Assembly: GCA_012798155.1 (NCBI GenBank)
Contig: JAAZNR010000275.1
Coordinates: 1 to 7,081 of the forward strand
Direction: 5' to 3'
Source: Thermogutta sp.
GTDB taxonomy: Bacteria > Planctomycetota > Planctomycetia > Pirellulales > Thermoguttaceae
DNA length: 7,081 nt
Part shown: positions 1 through 4,891 of the stretch, piece after piece
How positions within the stretch are numbered: the stretch's first letter is position 1
Layout: each line of letters begins with the position of its first letter
Program-made: the position numbers and the translations under genes
The notes under the pieces: generated by a model
What the model was told of the DNA's origin: nothing
Seen by the model: the letters and a program-made list of their open reading frames with translations, nothing else
The model's database searches: none

Positions 1-1
1 G

Positions 2-649
2 ATCGAGACGAATGCCCCGCTGGTGCTGCGGTCTTTGGTGTCGCATCCCGCGACCGACAGCGCCTCCGCGGATTTTCTTCGCGGTAGCGCCAGCAATGAC
101 GTCGATTTTCAATTGATCGACGCCGATTACCGCCACGTCTTCCGATCCTCCTGCTACGGCTCCTTGAACTGGCTGGTCGGTGCCCGATATGCCCAATTGG
201 AGCAGGATTTCTCCGCCACCTACCAGAATAACGGGATCGAAAACGTGGCGACGGACGTTCGCTTTTACGGCGGCGGCATCCGCTTGGGTCTGGAAGGGGA
301 ACGCCATGCGAGGAATAGCGGTTGGCTGGTTTATGGCCGAAGCGCCGCCAGCTTCGTCGCCGGCGATTTTCGGGCACGCTTCACGCAGAGCCAAACGTTC
401 GACCCCACCGTGGTGGACGTGACGTGGCGAACCGGCAAGGTCGTGCCGATTCTGGACGTGGAACTGGGAGTCGGTTGGACCAGCCCCGGCGGCCGATGCT
501 TCCTCAGCGCCGGATACATGGTCAGCGCATGGTTCAACGCCGTCGATGCGGACACGTTCATCCGGGGCGTGCAGGCCAACAACTTGAGTGACCTGGACGA
601 CACGATTACCTTCGACGGTCTCGTCGGTCGAGCTGAAATTCGATTCTGA
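2..649 (+). CDS. Lpg1974-type outer-membrane beta-barrel protein, C-terminal part (5' end outside window)
   Basis: The frame is open from the left edge to the TGA at 647-649, giving 215 residues. The start lies upstream; a GTG at 23 is in frame but nothing marks it as a true start. The protein alternates short polar turns with amphipathic aromatic strands, for example LNWLVGARYAQLEQDF, YGGGIRLGLEGER and VELGVGWTSPGGRCFLSAGY. It ends in AEIRF, and a terminal Phe is the classic recognition signal for outer-membrane barrel assembly. The pattern GARYAQLEQ, then GLEG, then LSAGYMVSAWFN, then FDGLVGRAE matches my memory of planctomycete members of the Lpg1974/Legionella major outer-membrane-protein family. 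The likely role is a pore or structural barrel in the outer membrane. Its substrate cannot be told, and its signal peptide is not in the window. A terminator-like hairpin follows about 130 nt after the stop, so it is probably the last gene of its transcript. Confidence 0.75.
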   Translation: METNAPLVLRSLVSHPATDSASADFLRGSASNDVDFQLIDADYRHVFRSSCYGSLNWLVGARYAQLEQDFSATYQNNGIENVATDVRFYGGGIRLGLEGERHARNSGWLVYGRSAASFVAGDFRARFTQSQTFDPTVVDVTWRTGKVVPILDVELGVGWTSPGGRCFLSAGYMVSAWFNAVDADTFIRGVQANNLSDLDDTITFDGLVGRAEIRF

Positions 650-657
650 ATCTGACG

Positions 658-716
658 CCGCCGGTTCGGAGTGAGCTGAGAGTCCCTTCAAAAACTCGAA
701 ACCGGCGGTCCGAACC
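658..716. repeat. Inverted repeat with one left arm and two alternative right arms
   Basis: CCGCCGGTT at 658-666 is the exact reverse complement of 700-708. The overlapping GGTTCGGA at 663-670 is the exact reverse complement of TCCGAACC at 709-716. The left arm can therefore pair with either of two adjacent right arms, but not fully with both. It begins 9 nt after the stop of the barrel gene, so it would lie in that gene's 3' untranslated RNA. There is no T-tract after it. It may stabilise the 3' end or be chance in GC-rich DNA. Confidence 0.45.
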
Positions 717-781
717 TGGGCTTCCAACTCGCCTCGGCCCGAACCTGAGAATCCGACACCTCCGCTGAAGGAACCCGTCGC

Positions 782-818
782 ACCCCGCGAGTATTTCGCT
801 CGCGGGGTCGGCGTTTCT
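782..818 (+). terminator. Intrinsic-terminator-like hairpin after the barrel gene
   Basis: ACCCCGCGAG at 782-791 pairs perfectly with CTCGCGGGGT at 799-808. The stem is 10 bp and GC-rich, with a 7-nt TATTTCG loop. A short T-rich stretch (TTTCTT, 813-818) follows after a 4-nt gap. The shape fits a rho-independent terminator with a weak U-tract. It lies about 130 nt after the stop of the barrel gene and before the repeat-rich block, which suits the end of that transcript. Confidence 0.6.
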
Positions 819-860
819 TGACGCTGCCGATCTTTTCCCTGCAGCCGTTTTTCGCGACTG

Positions 861-924
861 GGTCTTTGGGTGCGGGGGTCTTTGGGTGCGAAGGCCCTTG
901 GGTGCGGAGGTTTCTGGGTGTCGC
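861..924. repeat. 16-bp tandem repeat, four units, with a G-quadruplex pattern
   Basis: Four head-to-tail 16-bp units start at 861, 877, 893 and 909. Units 1 and 2 differ only in their last two bases (GGTCTTTGGGTGCG then GG or AA), and units 3 and 4 are more diverged. The G runs at 860-862, 868-870, 874-878 and 884-886 are separated by 5, 3 and 5 nt, which meets the canonical G3N1-7 quadruplex rule on the + strand. Further GGG runs sit at 900-902 and 916-918. The decay of the units from left to right suggests slippage duplication followed by drift. No gene reading through it is credible. Confidence 0.8.
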
Positions 925-931
925 GGCGGGC

Positions 932-1001
932 GACCCGTGAACGGTTACAGCTCGGCCGGGTGGCTGGGGTCGAAGCGTAGCGCAACCCCCAGTCACGGGT
1001 C
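932..1001. repeat. Copy 1 of a 39-bp hairpin-forming repeat, enclosed by a 9-bp inverted repeat
   Basis: The core at 954-992 matches the second copy at 1242-1280 at 35 of 39 positions, starting with GGCCGGGTGGCTGGGGTCG and ending in CCCCCAG. CTGGGG (964-969) and CCCCAG (987-992) form its inner stem. In this copy only, GACCCGTGA (932-940) and TCACGGGTC (993-1001) form an exact 9-bp outer stem. I recall similar GGGTGGCTGGGG...CCCCCAG palindromes scattered between genes in planctomycete genomes, which suggests a REP-like dispersed element, but copy number cannot be judged from one window. Confidence 0.7.
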
Positions 1002-1082
1002 CTTGCGCCCCTTCCGCCACCGGCTCATGTCGGCGGCGAGTTCTTCCGCTGCACTCATGCGCCCGCCCGGTCTGTCTTTGAA

Positions 1083-1200
1083 GCGCAGAGGGCGCAGAGG
1101 AAGAAAGGCAGAAGTCAGAATGCGGAAGGCGGAACTTCTGTCTTATGCCTTCCGCATTCCGCCTTGGAGTATTGATAGGCCGCAACTCTGCGTTCTCTGC
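1083..1200. repeat. Nested inverted repeat: duplicated 9-mers outside, perfect 13-bp arms inside
   Basis: The inner arms GAATGCGGAAGGC (1118-1130) and GCCTTCCGCATTC (1147-1159) are exact reverse complements around a 16-nt spacer. A second possible stem pairs CAGAAGT (1109-1115) with ACTTCTG (1134-1140) and would thread through the first. On the outside, GCGCAGAGG is repeated twice in tandem (1083-1091, 1092-1100), and a roughly complementary pair follows on the right (CTCTGCG at 1186-1192, CTCTGC at 1195-1200), also with a 9-bp period. It looks like a palindromic dispersed element of about 120 bp. It contains no gene and no transposase. Confidence 0.7.
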
Positions 1201-1241
1201 TTTTCCTTTTCATTCCGCAAAGCCCAATACTTTCCAGTTCC

Positions 1242-1280
1242 GGCCGGGTGGCTGGGGTCGTAGCGGAGCGAAGCCCCCAG
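1242..1280. repeat. Copy 2 of the 39-bp hairpin-forming repeat
   Basis: It matches 954-992 at 35 of 39 positions and in the same orientation, 288 bp downstream. CTGGGG (1252-1257) and CCCCAG (1275-1280) are the inner stem; the bases between them (TCGTAGCGGAGCGAAGC) can pair only partly. Unlike copy 1 it has no exact 9-bp outer stem. The two copies bracket the nested inverted repeat at 1083-1200. Confidence 0.7.
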
Positions 1281-1372
1281 ACGCCCGTCGGCTTGCGAGC
1301 CAACGCCGCTACGCTTGCCTCTCGGTCGCGAAACCTCTTCTGCGTCATATACAAAGCCCCTCCGTCTCCCAG

Positions 1373-1401
1373 TTGACCCAAGCTCATCAAATTGTTAGTA
1401 T
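1373..1401 (+). promoter_or_regulatory. Sigma-70-type promoter, probably for rpoD
   Basis: TTGACC (1373-1378) matches five of six bases of the -35 consensus. After an ideal 17-nt spacer, TAGTAT (1396-1401) serves as the -10 box. It lies in an AT-rich pocket (about 1380-1435) that stands out from the GC-rich surroundings. Transcription would begin near 1408 and leave a leader of roughly 345 nt before the chosen rpoD start. Confidence 0.6.
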
Positions 1402-1424
1402 TTCCCGAAATTGTCAGTTATTCC
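1389..1424. promoter_or_regulatory. Pair of 17-bp direct repeats over the rpoD -10 region: candidate operator
   Basis: AAATTGTTAGTATTTCC (1389-1405) and AAATTGTCAGTTATTCC (1408-1424) agree at 14 of 17 positions and start 19 bp apart, close to two helical turns. The first copy contains the -10 box and the second covers the expected transcription start. A protein bound to both would face one side of the helix and could block initiation. They may instead be two overlapping -10-like elements. No regulator is encoded nearby. Confidence 0.4.
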
Positions 1425-1752
1425 AAACATTCGAATTGTGCGGTCTGGAATGCGGCCCGCCAAGCCCCTGGACGGCATCCGCTCGGCGGCGTGACGCAGT
1501 CCGGTTGCTACGTGGCGGCGGCGTCGGCCCGCCGGTGAGTCCAGGGCGCCGCCGGGCTTCAGGGCGCGGCCGGGCAGCATGTTGCCGGGCGTGTTTCGTT
1601 GTTGAAACAACGGCATCCCAGCGCGGAGGGACCGAGGAGCGGTTGGTTTTCTGTAAGTGCTTAAAATTTCCGAAGTTAAGGTGTTTTCCCCGAAAGGAGG
1701 GGAGTCCGGCACAGGATGTGCGTTCCCAGAAACATCAGGCAACACTCACCAA
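1408..1752 (+). promoter_or_regulatory. Long GC-rich 5' leader of rpoD
   Basis: If the promoter and the start at 1753 are right, the mRNA has a leader of about 345 nt. It is very GC-rich from about 1441 to 1590, with complementary GGCGGCGGCG-like and GCGCCGCC-like runs able to form stable structure. A tight hairpin, CGTTGT-TGAA-ACAACG, lies at 1597-1612. An orphan Shine-Dalgarno sequence lies at 1693-1704. I recognise no known riboswitch class. Post-transcriptional control of the sigma factor is an inference from length and structure only. Confidence 0.35.
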
Positions 1753-1853
1753 ATGCAAGTATCTCGAAATCACCGCCTGTTGGGGGACACAACCTTGCCC
1801 AGAACCAGAAAAGGCGTCGCTTCCTCTCGCAAGCCCGCCGCCGTTTCGCATGA
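1693..1853 (+). other. Strong Shine-Dalgarno followed by a 45-codon upstream ORF overlapping the start of rpoD
   Basis: AAAGGAGGGGAG at 1693-1704 is among the best ribosome-binding sequences in the window. The nearest starts after it are ATG at 1716 (11 nt away) and GTG at 1718, and neither is in the rpoD frame. The ATG frame runs 45 codons to TGA at 1851-1853, overlapping the chosen rpoD start by about 100 nt, and its product is Arg- and Ser-rich with no recognisable domain. It could be a leader peptide that controls rpoD translation, a sign of a sequencing indel near the rpoD 5' end, or chance. Confidence 0.2.
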
Positions 1854-3570
1854 TGACGATTCCGCCGTCCCTCCCAAGCGGAAGAACGGGCGGGCTGAGG
1901 TGAACGGTCGCGAAGGTGCCAACGGTCACGCGACCTCGCTGTTTCCCATCAAAGGAAAGTCTTCCGCATCGGATTCGGCCCTCCCGGATGAAGACGAGGA
2001 GGATCGCGAGGCGCGGCTTGCCGCCGACTCTCGGCAAGAGGACGAAGGCGACGATTTGTTGGACCTCGATTCCGATCCGGAGGGCGACGAGGCGGAATCC
2101 GCCGCCTTCGATGATGCCGAGCTGGACGTGGATCATACCGGGCAGGACGACCGGATCGACGATCCCATCCGCATCTATTTGATGCAGATGGGCGAAATCT
2201 CCCTGCTCTCGCGCGAGGAGGAGTTGGAGGCGGCGCGGGACATCGAGCGGGCGAGACGTCGTTTCCGTTACGCCATGCTGGCCAACGACTTCGTGCTCAA
2301 TGCCGCCGTCGAACTGCTGCGAAAAGTCCGCGACGGCAAACTCCGCTTGGATCGCACGGTGGATGTCTCCGTCACGAATCTGCGGGGCAAGCGCCGGATC
2401 ATGCGGCTCTTGGAACCCAATTTGACCACGCTTCGTGCCATCCAAAAGAAGAATCGCGCCGACTTTTTGGTGATGATGAATCGGCGCTTGCCGTTGGATG
2501 TCCGCCGAGCCGCCCGCGCACGCTTGATGCGTCGCCGTTATCGGGCCGTGCGCTTGATCGAGGAGCTGGACTTGCGGACGCAGAAGCTGCAACCGCTGCT
2601 GGATCGCCTCAATCGCGTCTCCGCCCGGATGGATCATATCGGGCAAGAATTGAACGCCTTGAAAGACGGCCGATCCACCCCCTATGCCCAGGAACTGCGG
2701 CGCGAGCTGCGGTATTTGATGCGCATGACGTTGGAAAGCCCGACCACGCTGCGGAACCTCCTCCGCGCGGTCCGCCAATATGCCGAGGAATACGACGCGG
2801 CCAAGCGGCGGCTTTCCGCCGGCAATCTGCGGCTGGTGGTCTCGATCGCCAAACGCTACCGCAATCGCGGGATGAGCTTCTTGGATTTGATTCAGGAGGG
2901 GAATACGGGTCTGATGCGGGCGGTGGACAAGTTCGAGTATGCCCGCGGCTTCAAGTTCTCCACCTATGCCACGTGGTGGATTCGGCAGGCGATTACGCGG
3001 GCGGTGGCCGATCAGAGCCGGACCATTCGCATGCCGGTGCACATGATCGACGTCTGCGGCCGCATCCAGTCCGCCGCCCGGCGCTTGACCCAGCAGACGG
3101 GCGTTACGCCCCCGCTGGATGTCACGGCCGCGGCCATGGGGATGAATCCGGACGACGTCCGCGGCATTTTGCAGATCAGTCGTCAGCCGTTGTCGCTCGA
3201 TCAACCTGTGGGAGAGCATGACGACAGTTACTTGGGAGACTTCTTGGCGGACTATCGCGAGGACGATCCCCTCTACGAAATGAACATGGACCTGCTTAAG
3301 CGGTCGGTGAGCGAGGCCCTGGCCGAGCTGTCGTATCGCGAACGGGAAATCATCCGCTTGCGTTACGGTTTGGCGGACGGCTACGCCTACACGCTGGAAG
3401 AGGTGGGAAGAATCTTCAAGATCACGCGCGAACGGGTGCGTCAGATCGAGGCCAAGGCCATCCGCAAGTTGCGGCATCCGATGCGATCGCGCAAGCTGGC
3501 GGGGTTCGTGGATGCCCTGGTGGCACGCGGACAAAGCACGCCGGACGCCCATCTCGACGCGGAACTGTGA
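1753..3570 (+). CDS. rpoD: Primary (group 1) RNA polymerase sigma factor, sigma-70 family
   Basis: This sigma factor gives RNA polymerase its promoter recognition for housekeeping genes. From ATG at 1753 it is 605 aa, close to E. coli RpoD (613 aa). Residues 1-130 are a poorly conserved, very acidic head with no clear region 1.1. Region 1.2 begins near 136 ([20 protein letters not shown]). A variable, basic, helical insert spans about 175-345. Regions 2.1-2.4 begin near 353 with [12 protein letters not shown], then [19 protein letters not shown] and the WWIRQAI core. [11 protein letters not shown] (M at 427) leads into region 3. Region 4 starts near 523, with the -35-binding helix-turn-helix at about 547-576 ([20 protein letters not shown], then [10 protein letters not shown]). 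The start is uncertain: no ribosome-binding site precedes 1753, and GTG at 1657 would add 32 unconvincing residues. It appears monocistronic, with its own promoter at 1373-1401. The symbol follows the E. coli name; sigA is equivalent. Confidence 0.93.
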   Translation: MQVSRNHRLLGDTTLPRTRKGVASSRKPAAVSHDDDSAVPPKRKNGRAEVNGREGANGHATSLFPIKGKSSASDSALPDEDEEDREARLAADSRQEDEGDDLLDLDSDPEGDEAESAAFDDAELDVDHTGQDDRIDDPIRIYLMQMGEISLLSREEELEAARDIERARRRFRYAMLANDFVLNAAVELLRKVRDGKLRLDRTVDVSVTNLRGKRRIMRLLEPNLTTLRAIQKKNRADFLVMMNRRLPLDVRRAARARLMRRRYRAVRLIEELDLRTQKLQPLLDRLNRVSARMDHIGQELNALKDGRSTPYAQELRRELRYLMRMTLESPTTLRNLLRAVRQYAEEYDAAKRRLSAGNLRLVVSIAKRYRNRGMSFLDLIQEGNTGLMRAVDKFEYARGFKFSTYATWWIRQAITRAVADQSRTIRMPVHMIDVCGRIQSAARRLTQQTGVTPPLDVTAAAMGMNPDDVRGILQISRQPLSLDQPVGEHDDSYLGDFLADYREDDPLYEMNMDLLKRSVSEALAELSYREREIIRLRYGLADGYAYTLEEVGRIFKITRERVRQIEAKAIRKLRHPMRSRKLAGFVDALVARGQSTPDAHLDAEL

Positions 3571-3629
3571 AATCTCGCGGCGTCTCGTCGTCGGCCCGTG
3601 CCCCCGCGGCATACTTCACATTCCTCGAG

Positions 3630-3649
3630 CCGTCGGCGTCAGCCGGCGG
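3630..3649. repeat. Small GC-rich hairpin 59 nt after rpoD
   Basis: CCGTCGGC (3630-3637) pairs with GCCGGCGG (3642-3649) around a GTCA tetraloop, giving 8 pairs with one G-U wobble. I recall similar GCCGTCGGCGTCAGCCGGCGG-type palindromes between planctomycete genes, which points to a REP-like element. There is no T-tract directly after it, so a role as an intrinsic terminator is doubtful. Confidence 0.45.
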
Positions 3650-3692
3650 TGAATGCAGCGATGCGAGTTTTCCTCGGGTTGCGATAACACAT

Positions 3693-3745
3693 CGTCTCGC
3701 GTTGAAGACTCAAGGAAGGGATCGGCACGCCTTCAACGCGAGACG
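3693..3745. repeat. Perfect 15-bp inverted repeat after rpoD, possible terminator
   Basis: CGTCTCGCGTTGAAG (3693-3707) and CTTCAACGCGAGACG (3731-3745) are exact reverse complements around a 23-nt spacer. This is the longest perfect inverted repeat I found in the window and would form a very stable RNA hairpin about 120 nt after the rpoD stop. The following bases are only CCCTTTGG, so it lacks a proper U-tract. It may stop or protect the rpoD mRNA, insulate it from the operon, or be a protein-binding or mobile palindrome. Confidence 0.6.
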
Positions 3746-3776
3746 CCCTTTGGAAACCGGCGGACTCCCCGGCGAC

Positions 3777-3804
3777 TTGTCTTGCCCGCGATCCCGGTTA
3801 AACT
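3777..3804 (+). promoter_or_regulatory. Candidate sigma-70-type promoter of the operon
   Basis: TTGTCT (3777-3782) could be a -35 box and TAAACT (3799-3804) a -10 box, with a 16-nt spacer. Both are moderate matches to consensus. The position fits: it lies after the inverted repeat that ends the rpoD unit and about 160 nt before the first operon gene. Transcription would start near 3811. Confidence 0.4.
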
Positions 3805-3843
3805 GGTAGTCGGCATGGTCGGTTCCTGGTTAGCCGCCCTTTT

Positions 3844-3922
3844 CGTCGCCCGACGCACCGGTGCAGGGGGACGGTGGGGCCGCTATCGGCGACGGGGAAC
3901 CGGTGCCGGGTTTGCGTCGCCG
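3844..3922 (+). promoter_or_regulatory. Operon leader with two mutually exclusive hairpins
   Basis: The segment GGCGACG (3888-3894) can pair with CGTCGCC upstream (3844-3850, 7 bp) or with CGTCGCC downstream (3915-3921). The downstream pairing extends to 8 bp by adding C3887-G3922. Only one can form at a time, the geometry used in attenuators and riboswitches. The 12-mer ACCGGTGC(A/C)GGG also occurs twice here, at 3857-3868 and 3899-3910. No known riboswitch motif or terminator U-tract is visible, and short GC-rich complements arise easily by chance. Confidence 0.3.
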
Positions 3923-3950
3923 CATCCATCTCCCCGCGGAGCTTCATTGC

Positions 3951-3957
3951 AGGAGGG
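3951..3957 (+). promoter_or_regulatory. Shine-Dalgarno that fixes the start of the TIM-barrel gene
   Basis: AGGAGGG lies 4 nt before the ATG at 3962 (6 nt if the core is AGGAG). It selects this ATG over the longer open frame that extends back to 3653. The twin-arginine signal directly after this ATG supports the same choice. Confidence 0.8.
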
Positions 3958-3961
3958 CCGT

Positions 3962-4852
3962 ATGAGCAGCCGTTATTCGCGCCGTAGCTTTATAGTGACC
4001 ACGGGACTTGCTTCGTGCGCGGCGCTCGCCGCCGGGCGGGCGGCCTGGGGATCGCCGGGGGAAAAAATGCGGCTGGGGCTGGTGACCTACCTTTGGGGGC
4101 GCGATTGGGATTTGCCCACCCTGATCGCCAACTGCGAGAAGACCGGCATGGAAGGCGTGGAATTACGGACGCAGCACGCGCATCGGGTCGAGCCGAATCT
4201 GTCGGCCGACGAACGCGCGAACGTTCGCAAGCGATTCGCGGATAGCCCCGTGGTATTGGTGGGGCTGGGAACCAATCAGGCTTATCATTACCCCGATCCG
4301 GCCGTCTTGCGAAAGTCGATCGAGGATACGAAGGCGTTCATCAAGTTGAGTCACGACGTGGGCGGGCTGGGCGTGAAGGTCAAACCCAACGATCTGCCCA
4401 AAAACGTCCCGCCGGAAAAGACGATTGTGCAAATCGGCGAGGCCCTCAACGAGGTGGCGGCTTTCGGCGCGGATTACGGGCAGAGGATTCGGCTGGAGGT
4501 CCACGGCGGCTGCGCGCCGCTGCCGATCATGAAGAAGATCATGGACGTGGCCGCGCACCCCAACGTCGGCGTCTGCTGGAACTCGAACGCCGAGGACTTG
4601 CGGGGCGAGGGTCTGGTGCACAACTTCAATCTGGTCAAGGACCGTCTGGCGGATACGGTCCATGTTCGAGAGCTGAATCTGGGCGACTATCCCTTCCAGG
4701 AGTTGATGGATTTGTTGGTGGGCATGGACTACGCGGGCTGGATTCTCTTGGAGTGCCGCACGGAGCCGCCGGATCGCGTCGCCGCCCTGAAGGAGCAGAG
4801 GGAGGTCTGGCGGCGGATGATTGCCGCGGCCCAGGCCAAGGTCGCGAGTTGA
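3962..4852 (+). CDS. Tat-exported TIM-barrel sugar phosphate isomerase/epimerase-like protein
   Basis: The protein is 296 aa and belongs to the xylose-isomerase-like / AP-endonuclease-2 TIM-barrel superfamily, whose members isomerise or epimerise sugars using a divalent metal. The N-terminus carries a twin-arginine signal, SRRSFIV at 6-12, followed by an Ala-rich stretch. Cleavage could fall after AWG (28-30). LASC at 16-19 also fits a lipobox, so a Tat lipoprotein is possible. The barrel begins near residue 36 (MRLGLVTYLWG). Likely active-site residues lie at strand ends: E67 (VELRTQ), E179 and H181 (RLEVHGG), N207 (VCWNSN), H234 and E237 (VHVREL) and E264 (LLECR). This resembles the E-D-H-E metal set, with Asn where Asp is common. 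The substrate is unknown. It is first of three closely spaced co-directional genes, 39 nt before the kinase. Confidence 0.82.
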   Translation: MSSRYSRRSFIVTTGLASCAALAAGRAAWGSPGEKMRLGLVTYLWGRDWDLPTLIANCEKTGMEGVELRTQHAHRVEPNLSADERANVRKRFADSPVVLVGLGTNQAYHYPDPAVLRKSIEDTKAFIKLSHDVGGLGVKVKPNDLPKNVPPEKTIVQIGEALNEVAAFGADYGQRIRLEVHGGCAPLPIMKKIMDVAAHPNVGVCWNSNAEDLRGEGLVHNFNLVKDRLADTVHVRELNLGDYPFQELMDLLVGMDYAGWILLECRTEPPDRVAALKEQREVWRRMIAAAQAKVAS

Positions 4853-4891
4853 GTCCGCGTTCGGCACGGCCGGCCTTTCGTGGGGAAAATC

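Larger units (their letters stand above)
650..1752. other. Long repeat-rich non-coding region between the barrel gene and rpoD
   Basis: About 1.1 kb without a convincing gene. Open frames exist here on both strands, but they run through tandem and inverted repeats, lack ribosome-binding sites, and have low-complexity translations rich in Arg, Pro and Ser. In order it holds alternative hairpins (658-716), a terminator-like hairpin (782-808), 16-bp tandem repeats (861-924), a 39-bp hairpin repeat (954-992), a nested inverted repeat (1083-1200), the second copy of the 39-bp repeat (1242-1280), the rpoD promoter (1373-1401), and a GC-rich leader. 1002-1080 and 1281-1370 show nothing I can name. 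I see no tRNA-like or rRNA-like sequence. Confidence 0.7.
3571..3961. other. Non-coding region between rpoD and the isomerase-kinase-sulfatase operon
   Basis: About 390 bp with no credible gene. The frame of the downstream gene extends back to 3653, but that part crosses a 15-bp inverted repeat and has no ribosome-binding site. It holds a small hairpin (3630-3649), the inverted repeat (3693-3745), a candidate promoter (3777-3804) and a leader with competing hairpins (3844-3922). 3571-3629 shows nothing I can name. Confidence 0.7.

Noticed and set aside
688..1185. 165-codon minus-strand open frame
   Set aside because: It is built from the 16-bp tandem repeats and palindromes, and its Pro/Arg-rich translation reflects those repeats rather than a protein.
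861..1280. CRISPR-like array
   Set aside because: The 16-bp units are contiguous without spacers, the 39-bp repeat has only two copies, and no cas gene is present.
1441..1600. tRNA or known riboswitch in the GC-rich leader
   Set aside because: I could not find a cloverleaf, a CCA-like end or a T-loop sequence, and no known riboswitch core is visible.
1657..1752. GTG 1657 as the rpoD start
   Set aside because: It adds 32 residues unlike a sigma factor, directly follows an in-frame TAA, and has no well-placed ribosome-binding site. It remains possible, so it is mentioned in the rpoD entry.
1145..1903. 252-codon plus-strand open frame before rpoD
   Set aside because: It runs through the 39-bp repeat, the promoter and the leader, has no ribosome-binding site, and its product is low-complexity with no domain.
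1735..3612. 625-codon open frame on the minus strand opposite rpoD
   Set aside because: It mirrors the GC-rich codon pattern of rpoD, its product has no recognisable domain, and the plus strand has clear sigma-factor motifs throughout. It is a shadow.
3653..3961. N-terminal extension of the TIM-barrel protein back to 3653
   Set aside because: The extension crosses a perfect 15-bp inverted repeat and a candidate promoter; the ribosome-binding site and Tat signal both support ATG 3962.
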